From the NCBI RefSeq assembly GCF_016901675.1, contig NZ_JACJKU010000002.1, forward strand, positions 1-45,729: a DNA stretch of 45,729 nucleotides, given 5' to 3'. Below are positions 16,916-23,701 of the stretch, piece after piece; the first letter of the stretch is position 1, and each line of letters begins with the position of its first letter. The DNA is from Limosilactobacillus coleohominis (GTDB taxonomy: Bacteria > Bacillota > Bacilli > Lactobacillales > Lactobacillaceae). The notes beneath the pieces are model-generated. The model did no database searches. It was not told where the DNA came from and saw nothing but the letters and a program-made list of their open reading frames with translations. A program made the position numbers and the translations under genes.

Positions 16916-18064
16916 TTAATCCTTCTTGGCAGTTCTAATTTTCTTACCCCAGTACTGGAATAAGTCTGTCCGTAAAGCACCGTTATAAAGTTTCCGACGT
17001 TTCGTCGCTGGTGCTCCATAATACCGTTCAAACTCCAAATCAGCCGTCAAAATGTACTTACTCCACGTCGTCATTGGTCGGTATAATTCGCCCATTTGGC
17101 GGTATAACTCATGGACGGTCTCTTTATCACCAAGTCGTTCACCATATGGCGGATTGGCGACAATCACACCATTGATTTGATCAGTATGCCAATCCTTAAC
17201 AGCCAACTGTTTAAAAGTAATGTCGTGGGTTAGGCCAGCTGCTTGTGAATTCCGTTGTGCAATTTCAATCATATTTTGGTCAATATCATAACCATGAATT
17301 TCCAGTTCAACATCATAGTCAGCTTTAGAATCTGCCTGGTCACGAATATCATCAGGTAACCCCTCTGGGACCAAATTGGTCCATTGTTCGCAAACAAAAG
17401 ACCTATTCACGCCCGGTGCAATATTATGGCCAATTAATGCAGCCTCAATTGGAATCGTTCCTGAACCACAAACCGGGTCAACAAACGGGTTGTCGGGGAA
17501 CCAGTGAGCTAGTAATACGAGCGCTGCCGCCATATTTTCCTTTAAAGGAGCGCCACCCTTATCGCGGCGGTATCCACGTTTAAAGAGACTTTCACCAGTA
17601 GTATCAAGCGTTAACAAAACATGATCCTTATTAATAGCTACTTCCAGTGGGTATAAATTACCGGTTTCGGGGAGGTTTGTCCGACGATGATAAACTGCCA
17701 TCATCTTTTCGGCAATTGCCTTTTTAGTAATGGCTTGAACAGTTGGCACATTGTGTAGCTGGGAACGGTGACTTTTCCCTTCTACCGGAAAGTTGGCATC
17801 TAGCGGGAGCAGTTCATCCCATGGTAGCCGTTTAGTCTGCTCAAATAATTCATCAAATGTTTTGGCATCAAATTCGCCCACCACGATTTTGATCCGGTCA
17901 GCAGTACGTAACCAAATATTAGTGGTTAACACATCCGCCATATTCCCTTCAAAACGAACCCGACCATTTTCGACCCGAGTATCGTAACCAAGCCGGCGCA
18001 GTTCTTTCCCAACAAGCGCTTCGATTCCTGATGCTGCTGTCGCAATTAGTTGATATTGTTTCAC
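16916..18064 (-). CDS. THUMP-domain class I SAM-dependent RNA methyltransferase (YpsC/RlmL N-terminal type)
   Basis: 382 residues: an N-terminal ferredoxin-like/THUMP RNA-binding half (about 1-155) and a Rossmann methyltransferase half. The SAM motif reads DPVCGSGT (196-203) and the catalytic motif NPPYGER (304-310). The NPPY motif marks N-methylation of a base, and the family includes the m2G2445 23S rRNA methyltransferase domain of RlmL. It starts with GTG after GAGG at 9 bases. In Bacillus its homologue ypsC lies by rnpB and gpsB; here four genes separate them. The NUDIX gene precedes it in the same direction. Confidence 0.92.
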   Translation of the reverse strand: MKQYQLIATAASGIEALVGKELRRLGYDTRVENGRVRFEGNMADVLTTNIWLRTADRIKIVVGEFDAKTFDELFEQTKRLPWDELLPLDANFPVEGKSHRSQLHNVPTVQAITKKAIAEKMMAVYHRRTNLPETGNLYPLEVAINKDHVLLTLDTTGESLFKRGYRRDKGGAPLKENMAAALVLLAHWFPDNPFVDPVCGSGTIPIEAALIGHNIAPGVNRSFVCEQWTNLVPEGLPDDIRDQADSKADYDVELEIHGYDIDQNMIEIAQRNSQAAGLTHDITFKQLAVKDWHTDQINGVIVANPPYGERLGDKETVHELYRQMGELYRPMTTWSKYILTADLEFERYYGAPATKRRKLYNGALRTDLFQYWGKKIRTAKKD

Positions 18065-18106
18065 AATTGATAACCTCGTTTTGTGTAATAAAAGTATTGT
18101 AACAAT

Positions 18107-18574
18107 TTAATTTGAAATCGCCAAATTCAAAACATAATTTCTGATAATTTGCCACATTTTATAATGTTGCTTATTAAAAAAGGCTGGATGCTCATTAATA
18201 CTGAAGTACTTGATTTCTACTGTCTCAGTTGGTTTGGTTGAAAATTGATGTGTGCTAACCAATTCTACCAAGAAGAACGCATTGATCGGTTGAACTGGAT
18301 CCCCATTGGGATAGGTATATTTGTCATCATCCTGCATCGCCAACAACTTGGTTGGTTTGACTAATAACCCCGCATCTTCCTTATATTCGCGCACAACGGT
18401 TTGGCGAAATGTTTCCCCATAAGCCATATAGCCACCCGGAAATCCCCAATCTCCGGTATCTGCACGATGTTGTAGAAGAACACGGTGGTGATCATCCAAT
18501 AATGCTCCTGAGGCACAAGTCATGATTAACGGCATTTTACCAACGCGATCGCGCAACTCCTTTATATATGCCAT
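18107..18574 (-). CDS. NUDIX hydrolase
   Basis: 155 residues. The Nudix box runs from Gly48 to Leu70 (GGYMAYGE...REYKEDAG) with one conservative change: the second Glu of the EE pair is Asp. Family enzymes cleave nucleoside diphosphates linked to another moiety; the substrate is unknown. The start at 18574 is chosen because AAGGAGA lies 7 bases before it; an upstream in-frame ATG at 18598 lacks this. The start lies inside the last codons of the HerA-like gene (13-base overlap), so the two are translationally coupled. Confidence 0.9.
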   Translation of the reverse strand: MAYIKELRDRVGKMPLIMTCASGALLDDHHRVLLQHRADTGDWGFPGGYMAYGETFRQTVVREYKEDAGLLVKPTKLLAMQDDDKYTYPNGDPVQPINAFFLVELVSTHQFSTKPTETVEIKYFSINEHPAFFNKQHYKMWQIIRNYVLNLAISN

Positions 18575-19734
18575 GCAGCATTCTCCTTTCGATACCATCC
18601 CGGCATGTTCACTTGGGCTTTTTTAAAGGGCTCTAATCCAATTTTTACAAAGGCTTCCCCAACTTTCAAATCGGTGGCCGTCTGCTTACCTTTTAAATTT
18701 AAAGTCCTTTCTTCCTCTGAATCAGCTAGGTGATGAATGACGAGATTAGCAAATTGTGAACGCAAGCGATTTGGTAGATCTAAAGGAGACTGCGTAGTCA
18801 ATATTAATGAAAGGTTCCCCTTGCGGCCTTCACGAGCTATTTGAAATATTCCATTTTTAAATAGTCGATCTTCGTTCGGTAAATAGCGGTGAGCTTCATC
18901 AATCACTATTTTTACTGGTAGGGTTGGGTTATGATGTAACCGATAATTCAGAACTTGTTTTAGCAACATCGAAATAAGCTCGCGTTGGCAATCTTCATAG
19001 TGTTTAAGAATGGATAAGTCGATCACAAGGGTCTTGTGAAGACTTGCCTGATTCAAAAACATTTGTAACACATAGCCTAATTCTATTAATGGCTTTTTTG
19101 AAGTCCGTCGAATCCCGAATAATGTTCGAAACTCTTGTCCCATCATTTTTTCTCGAAATTGACTGATGCCAAACCAAAGGTTCCTAATCAATTGCCGATC
19201 ATACTGTTGGCCCATTAGTGAATAATCTGCTCGTTCATCCGTAAATGGGATGATCATTTCTTCTATAATCTGCTGAGGTAGCAGTTGGACAGGATAGCCT
19301 TTTGACCATGTACCCAACTGAAGCAACTTTTCTTGATAATCTTTAATCGGTATGTTTATTTTGGTCATTAGTTGTTGCTTACCAATGATATTTTGCATAA
19401 TTTGCAGCGATGCAATTGCCCGGTTAACAAATGGTATTAATTCATTTTGCGTTCCCGTTAAACGAACCAACTGCTCACCATTCATTCGACCAACATCAAA
19501 ATATGCATTATCCCCCAACCGGTAAACTGTTGCATTTGGCAACTGAGTGTATTCACCAGTCGGATCAAAAACAATGGTAGTCACGTTTTTAGCTTGTAGT
19601 TTGCTCAATAAAGCTAGGGTCGTGGTGGTCTTACCACTTCCGGTTTGTCCGGTAATTAGCAAATGATGCTTGGTAAGTTGCTGAACAGCCACTGGCCCTT
19701 GGTGGTCAGCCAAATTAATCGCAAATTCATCCAT
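18562..19734 (-). CDS. HerA-like (DUF87) ATPase
   Basis: 390 residues. Walker A is GQTGSGKTT at 29-37, followed by FDPTGEY near 59 and a DEAH-like Walker B (VIDEAHRYLP) near 285. A sensor-like TTQSPLDLP segment near 320 completes the HerA/FtsK-type P-loop core. HerA proteins form hexameric DNA translocases, usually paired with the nuclease NurA in archaea or with effector nucleases or Sir2 in bacterial defence. Neither partner is present here, and the N-terminal HAS-barrel is very short or absent. It is coupled to a NUDIX gene downstream. The role is unknown; DNA repair or translocation is the default inference. Confidence 0.85.
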   Translation of the reverse strand: MDEFAINLADHQGPVAVQQLTKHHLLITGQTGSGKTTTTLALLSKLQAKNVTTIVFDPTGEYTQLPNATVYRLGDNAYFDVGRMNGEQLVRLTGTQNELIPFVNRAIASLQIMQNIIGKQQLMTKINIPIKDYQEKLLQLGTWSKGYPVQLLPQQIIEEMIIPFTDERADYSLMGQQYDRQLIRNLWFGISQFREKMMGQEFRTLFGIRRTSKKPLIELGYVLQMFLNQASLHKTLVIDLSILKHYEDCQRELISMLLKQVLNYRLHHNPTLPVKIVIDEAHRYLPNEDRLFKNGIFQIAREGRKGNLSLILTTQSPLDLPNRLRSQFANLVIHHLADSEEERTLNLKGKQTATDLKVGEAFVKIGLEPFKKAQVNMPGWYRKENAAWHI

Positions 19735-19774
19735 AGTCCTACCTCCAAGTAATTATCATCATTATGAACGAAGA

Positions 19775-19808
19775 AAACCAGAAAGACAAATCACCATCTT
19801 TCTGGTTT
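19775..19808 (-). terminator. Hairpin terminator between HerA-like gene and the anchored-protein gene
   Basis: CCAGAAAGA pairs with TCTTTCTGG around a 10-base loop, flanked by A/T runs. On the minus strand it follows the stop of the anchored-protein gene and is followed by TTTT. Confidence 0.75.
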
Positions 19809-19816
19809 CATCATTG

Positions 19817-20290
19817 TTATTCTACTTTTTGGAAAGTAGTGTTTTTGTGGTCAATCCCTTGCCCAGCATTGGCAATTTTATATGTAAAACTACCTGCGTA
19901 CATTTTATTACCAAGGACAAGCACCCGATTATATTGCCAGCGAGAATTTTGTCCTGACTGTGTCTTAGACAAAGTCATATGACTGCCCTTTGCTAAGTAC
20001 TGCCAAGTACCATTCTTAGATTCTTTATTATAAATAGACTCGAAGTTACTATCGCTCTGATTAGCTTTCAACGCTTTCGATTTATCTGCAGTAACAACTA
20101 CCCGGTCTGAATCCTTTGAAAAGGCCATGTATAACTTATTGTTACCATTTACACTAGTATATTGATAAACATGTCCTGGAACCGTGCTGGCGACGCGGTG
20201 AGTACAAAAGGCGTACCCCGCAACAAGGATTAGTAAAACGACAATAATAACTCCCCAAACTGTCTTAGCTTTCCGTGTCATTGTTGTCAT
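19817..20290 (-). CDS. Membrane-anchored extracellular protein coupled to the LysM gene
   Basis: 157 residues with one N-terminal hydrophobic helix (about 11-27) after a positively charged start, so it is probably anchored with the rest outside the cell. A Cys follows the helix but no clear lipobox is seen. The exposed part is about 125 residues, beta-rich in appearance, with no domain I recognise. Its ATG overlaps the LysM gene's stop codon as TAATG, implying translational coupling and joint function at the envelope. A second in-frame ATG lies three codons downstream. Product function is unknown. Confidence 0.7.
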   Translation of the reverse strand: MTTMTRKAKTVWGVIIVVLLILVAGYAFCTHRVASTVPGHVYQYTSVNGNNKLYMAFSKDSDRVVVTADKSKALKANQSDSNFESIYNKESKNGTWQYLAKGSHMTLSKTQSGQNSRWQYNRVLVLGNKMYAGSFTYKIANAGQGIDHKNTTFQKVE

Positions 20291-21318
20291 TAGTCATCAT
20301 CCTCATCAGCATCATAGTCGTCGTTGGTATCTTGTGATTGGTTACTGCTGTTGTCACTATCACTATCATCATTTTGGCTGCTTGAGTCTTTGTCATCGCT
20401 GGATGAACTGTTCTTATCCGACTTCTTCTTAGTGTACACAGAAACTTCCCCATCTTGATAGTCAACGTAAGCTTCGTCGTCATCATCACTCAGATGACTC
20501 TTAATTAGGGATTCAGCCTTCCTGATGCTCTTCTTGGTACCCTTTTGAACTAGTGAATTGATTTCATCAGTGTCATCATCCAAATCAACCGACTTCATAC
20601 TGTCGGAATCATTATCATCATAAGCATTGTAAGAAACATCGTCACCATTACTACCAGCTGCTGTCTTCAGTTGCTTAGCCAGTTTGTTTGCATCCATATC
20701 TTCGTTCGAAGTTGATGAATTGTTGGACTTGCTGTGCTTACTGTGTGATTGAGTTCCTGTTGAAGAATTATCGTCATCATTATCAGTTGTAGTATTTGTG
20801 GTGGAATTATTAGTAGTAGTTGTATCACCATTACTGCTTTGGTAATTCTTAGTCGTTACCTTGGGGCTGACTACGAATGTGACGTTCTTAGGCCCATTGT
20901 TAATCGTAGTCTTTGAGATAACAACCAGGTTTGGATCCCCTTGTGGACGATAGTTTTGTGGAACATTACCATTCTTGTTTAAAATCAAGGTTTGCCCAGC
21001 GTAAATCAAATTAATATTTTGAATATGGTTATCATAGGCAATTTTAGCGACTGAGATACCTGTTGCGGCAGAAATTCCAGACAGAGTATCACCCCATTGA
21101 ACGATATATTTAGTACCATTCAAATCATTAGTATTAATGTGTTGCATTACCATGTTATTACTGATTTGCTGTGGAGTATTTGCTACCCAGTTAGTGATAT
21201 CAGCTTGTTCTTCAATGCTTTGTCCAGTAGTATTAGCCAAAACCGTTGGTGTGATCATTGCTGATCCTGCTAAAGCTGCAGTCATTAGTAAGGCCGTCAG
21301 CTGTTTTTTACTATTCAT
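20290..21318 (-). CDS. Secreted LysM protein with an acidic Asp/Ser-rich tail
   Basis: 342 residues. A signal peptide (about 1-29, ending near VLA-N) is followed by one LysM peptidoglycan-binding module at about 70-115 (YIVQWGDTLSGIS ... LIYAGQTLIL). After that the chain is low complexity: Thr/Ser/Asn-rich at 160-205, a mixed charged segment at 206-300, and a strongly acidic Asp/Ser tail to the end (ADEDDD). No hydrolase domain or sorting signal is visible, so it may stay on the wall through LysM alone. The ribosome binding site is GGGAGG. The downstream anchored protein overlaps its stop codon. The acidic tail might bind cations or carry glycans on Ser; neither can be shown here. Confidence 0.85.
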   Translation of the reverse strand: MNSKKQLTALLMTAALAGSAMITPTVLANTTGQSIEEQADITNWVANTPQQISNNMVMQHINTNDLNGTKYIVQWGDTLSGISAATGISVAKIAYDNHIQNINLIYAGQTLILNKNGNVPQNYRPQGDPNLVVISKTTINNGPKNVTFVVSPKVTTKNYQSSNGDTTTTNNSTTNTTTDNDDDNSSTGTQSHSKHSKSNNSSTSNEDMDANKLAKQLKTAAGSNGDDVSYNAYDDNDSDSMKSVDLDDDTDEINSLVQKGTKKSIRKAESLIKSHLSDDDDEAYVDYQDGEVSVYTKKKSDKNSSSSDDKDSSSQNDDSDSDNSSNQSQDTNDDYDADEDDD

Positions 21319-21357
21319 TACTTATTTCCTCCCAAAGTAATTCAGTTAACAATATTA

Positions 21358-21386
21358 ATTTTAACGCTGTTTTTTGAACCTTTCAA
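21358..21386 (-). promoter_or_regulatory. Promoter of the LysM gene
   Basis: On the minus strand TTGAAA (21386-21381) and TAAAAT (21363-21358) are 17 bases apart, about 40 bases before the ATG. This intergenic stretch lies between the rnpB terminator and the gene. Confidence 0.7.
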
Positions 21387-21480
21387 TCATTGAATTAATA
21401 AGATAATAACTATCATTGCAAACAGTGACTTAGTAAATTGAAAATTGGTGCCAATCTCTCATTCAGATTTTTTGAACAAT

Positions 21481-21503
21481 AAAAAAAGCCCGGCGAACCG
21501 GGC
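21481..21503 (-). terminator. Intrinsic terminator of rnpB
   Basis: On the minus strand GCCCGG-TTCG-CCGGGC is followed by seven T. The tetraloop hairpin directly follows the RNase P RNA. Confidence 0.9.
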
Positions 21504-21905
21504 ACCTGATATGCAGATTTCTGTAGGCCATGTTTTGTCAAAGCATAATTATCAGGTATTAATTATGCAGTGGTAATCATCTATCTCAGTGTCTTAAGAC
21601 ACTCCCCTGGAATCACTTCAATTCGTTATCCAAAGCTCCCCTACCGTAAGTTTGGGTTTACCGCTTGAGGGGTTTACCGCGTTCCATCAGCATTGTTTCC
21701 AATACTGCTTCGTCACTGTGGCACTTTTCAGGAATACTGGGGCATAGTCGAAACCTTAGCCGCTTTTTCCGCCGTCACCGGATCACCGGTGCCCCGCCTT
21801 ATCGTTTCAGCGAGCACAAACACTACGGGCATCGCAGCCCGTGCGAGCATGGACCTTCCTAACACGGCATACACCGTGCTCGATTACCCAAAACCTGCAA
21901 ATATT
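21504..21905 (-). ncRNA. rnpB: RNase P RNA, bacterial type B
   Basis: The catalytic RNA that removes 5' leaders from tRNA precursors. Conserved blocks are visible on the minus strand: GGGTAATCG near the 5' end, AGGAAGGTCCATGCTCGCAC (a core element with one or two differences from the usual GAGGAAAGTCC), AGTGCCACAGTGACG, GGAACGCGGTAAACCCC, AGATAGATGATTACC and the universal ACAGAAA near the 3' end. Short arms at the two ends (ATTTGCAG and CTGCATAT) can pair as P1. The layout, about 400 bases without the type-A P6/P16-17 features, fits the Bacillus-type form. It lies just downstream of gpsB, as in other Firmicutes. The 5' and 3' ends are estimates. Confidence 0.95.
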
Positions 21906-21911
21906 GATCAG

Positions 21912-21942
21912 ATTTTACGGATAAAATTAAAGAAGGTGTGAA
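21912..21942 (-). promoter_or_regulatory. Likely rnpB promoter
   Basis: On the minus strand TTCACA (21942-21937) and TAAAAT (21917-21912), 19 bases apart, place the start near 21905, the predicted RNA 5' end. The -35 box lies within the last codons of gpsB. Confidence 0.55.
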
Positions 21943-22289
21943 TCGTCATCGCCGTTATCAAGTTGAGAACCAAATACCCGACGTTCCAAGTTAGATAATC
22001 GCTTTAAGATATCCATATTTGTAGCGTTGGAAACTGGTTGGCTATTGGATTGAGCAGGTGCACCAATTGATGAACCAACTTCAACTTGACGATTTAATTC
22101 GTCAACCTTGGACTTTAAACGTTCATTTTCGTCACGCAGACTTTGAACTTCCTTGTTAAAAGTATCGTAGTCCTTAATAACATCATCTAAGAATGAGTCA
22201 ACGTCATCAACGTCGTAACCCTTACCAATGCTTTTTTCTTTAAATTGCTTATGCAAAATATCTTGTGGCGTGAAATTAATATTATCCAA
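21927..22289 (-). CDS. gpsB: Cell-cycle protein GpsB
   Basis: About 120 residues. GpsB is a cytosolic coiled-coil adaptor that binds PBP1-type synthases and division proteins and shifts wall synthesis between septum and side wall. The DivIVA-like N-terminal lipid/peptide-binding motif is clear (NFTPQDIL, then [15 protein letters not shown]), followed by a coiled coil to about residue 70 and a short helical C-terminal segment ([16 protein letters not shown]). The frame can also open with GTG at 22298, but GAGG is directly adjacent to it. TTG at 22289 has 8-base spacing and gives the family N terminus (MDNINFTP). The PBP1A gene ponA, its known type of partner, lies about 1.4 kb away. Confidence 0.95.
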   Translation of the reverse strand: MDNINFTPQDILHKQFKEKSIGKGYDVDDVDSFLDDVIKDYDTFNKEVQSLRDENERLKSKVDELNRQVEVGSSIGAPAQSNSQPVSNATNMDILKRLSNLERRVFGSQLDNGDDDSHLL

Positions 22290-22330
22290 CTTTAACACCT
22301 CAAATTTAAAAATTATCCGACAACGTAGAT

Positions 22331-22359
22331 ATTTTACCTAAAAACCAGCAGAATTACAA
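22331..22359 (-). promoter_or_regulatory. Promoter of gpsB
   Basis: On the minus strand TTGTAA (22359-22354) and TAAAAT (22336-22331) with a 17-base spacer, about 40 bases before the TTG start. Confidence 0.6.
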
Positions 22360-22397
22360 GGATGCAATTGAGATTATTCCAAAATCAGCACAAATTC

Positions 22398-22982
22398 TTA
22401 ATAATCTGGATGCTCTTGTTCTGCCAGTTCAGTGGCTGCGTCTTGTAAATCATCAAAGGTGATCGTTTGAATTTCATAATCACGATGTTCCTGATATTTT
22501 CTAGCGGCGCGATAATCCCATGAAGGCTTGCTTGTCTGCTCACCTTCTGATTCGCGGTCAGGATCAAATATAATGAGGAGACTATCAGAATGATCCAGCA
22601 TAAACTGCTGATAATTTCGTAACTGTTGCGGAGATTGATAGGGTTGATTACTGACTGGAGCATGAAAATCAACATTTTTTAGTGCTGTTGCTAGCTTTAC
22701 TTGATTCTGTTCATTCCAGCGTTCAGCCACTTTAAGATAGGGTTCCATAATAGAGGTCTTTAATTGCGGATAATCTTTTTTCAATGTATTGCCAACTTCG
22801 ATTGCCCAACGTTCAACTCCCATTTGAGGACCAGAAATGAGCCAAAATTCATCTTCCGATGAGTCTAAACGCTGCGTAAGTTCATTTTTTAATACATTTT
22901 TAATAACCTTGATTTTCGGATCATAATCCTTAAAAACAGCTAATTCATAGGAACTGTAACCTGTTATCCATAATCTCCGCAC
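22398..22982 (-). CDS. YpsA-like SLOG-superfamily protein (DUF1273)
   Basis: About 194 residues with the Rossmann-like SLOG fold of the YpsA family: WITGYSSYEL at the start, ISGPQMGVERWA near 50-60, PYLKVAERWN near 80, and SDSLLIIFDPD near 140. In Bacillus and Staphylococcus YpsA influences cell division, and the gene adjoins gpsB, as here. Nucleotide-sugar or ADP-ribose binding is suspected for the fold, not shown. The frame extends to an ATG at 23018 without a ribosome binding site and overlaps the recU promoter. A GTG at 22982 follows GGGGTGA and matches the family N terminus, so I use it. Confidence 0.88.
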   Translation of the reverse strand: MRRLWITGYSSYELAVFKDYDPKIKVIKNVLKNELTQRLDSSEDEFWLISGPQMGVERWAIEVGNTLKKDYPQLKTSIMEPYLKVAERWNEQNQVKLATALKNVDFHAPVSNQPYQSPQQLRNYQQFMLDHSDSLLIIFDPDRESEGEQTSKPSWDYRAARKYQEHRDYEIQTITFDDLQDAATELAEQEHPDY

Positions 22983-23032
22983 GATTTCACCCCATAATCT
23001 CATCTGGTATTTAATCATTATTTATTTCTTTG

Positions 23033-23038
23033 GTATAA
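23033..23038 (+). promoter_or_regulatory. -10 box of the recU-ponA operon
   Basis: TATAAT 28 bases before the recU ATG, with GGGAGGAG as ribosome binding site. It lies between the divergent ypsA-type gene and recU. Confidence 0.6.
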
Positions 23039-23065
23039 TAACATTTAATTGAGGGAGGAGCCACA

Positions 23066-23701
23066 ATGAGTATTCATTATCCAAGCGGTCAAGGACCCGT
23101 TCATTTTCAAAAGCCACTGGTGAATAAAAAAACATCCCGATATCAGTCGACTTATAGTAAGCGGGGAATGTCCTTGGAAAAGGAAATTAATGAAAGCAAC
23201 CAATACTACCTGGCAACTCATCAGGCAGTAATCCACAAAAAGCCGACCCCAATCCAACTTGTGAAGGTCGACTATCCGAAAAGGAGTGCGGCAGTAATTA
23301 GGGAGGCCTATTTCAGACGCCCTTCTACTACGGATTACAATGGCATCTATAAAGGGTATTATATTGATTTTGATGCAAAGGAAACCCGTAATAAGCGATC
23401 GTTTCCGCTTAAAAATTTCCATCAACATCAAATTAATCATCTGATGGCCTGTGTTGCACAAGGTGGAATTTGTTTTGCTTTTATTAAATTTACTACGTTA
23501 GATCTGTTATACTTATTGCCGGCTACCAAGCTCTTTGAATATTGGCAAGACCAAAAGAATGGCGGTAAGAGTTCTATTACCCTTGCAACCATTAAAAAGG
23601 ATGGCATTAAAGTCGAATACGGGCTGAATCCCCGTCTGCAATATTTACCAGCAATTGACCAATTAATTGCCATCTATGAAAAAGGAGAAAAGCATGAATA
23701 A
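23066..23701 (+). CDS. recU: Holliday junction resolvase RecU
   Basis: 211 residues. RecU is a homodimeric nuclease that binds and cleaves four-way junctions in recombination and chromosome segregation. The family start (NYPSG-like IHYPSGQG), the nuclease residues in YYIDFDAKETRN near 106-117 and a KNFHQHQINH motif near 126 are present; the Asp, Glu and Lys of the DFDAKET stretch fit the active site. The first gene of a two-gene unit, it overlaps ponA by 8 bases, an arrangement conserved in Firmicutes. Confidence 0.96.
   Translation: MSIHYPSGQGPVHFQKPLVNKKTSRYQSTYSKRGMSLEKEINESNQYYLATHQAVIHKKPTPIQLVKVDYPKRSAAVIREAYFRRPSTTDYNGIYKGYYIDFDAKETRNKRSFPLKNFHQHQINHLMACVAQGGICFAFIKFTTLDLLYLLPATKLFEYWQDQKNGGKSSITLATIKKDGIKVEYGLNPRLQYLPAIDQLIAIYEKGEKHE

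Noticed and set aside
18562-19734. HerA-like ATPase as part of a known antiphage system
   Set aside because: No Sir2, NurA, DUF4297 or other known effector gene is adjacent, and no mobile-element context is seen, so a defence label is not supported; only a low-key hypothesis is kept.
21665-21941. Two overlapping plus-strand open frames of 65 and 82 codons
   Set aside because: They lie opposite the RNase P RNA gene, have no ribosome binding site, and are explained by rnpB on the minus strand.
23045-23461. A 138-codon minus-strand frame
   Set aside because: It lies wholly opposite recU, which has clear family motifs and a strong ribosome binding site; the frame has no recognisable protein features.
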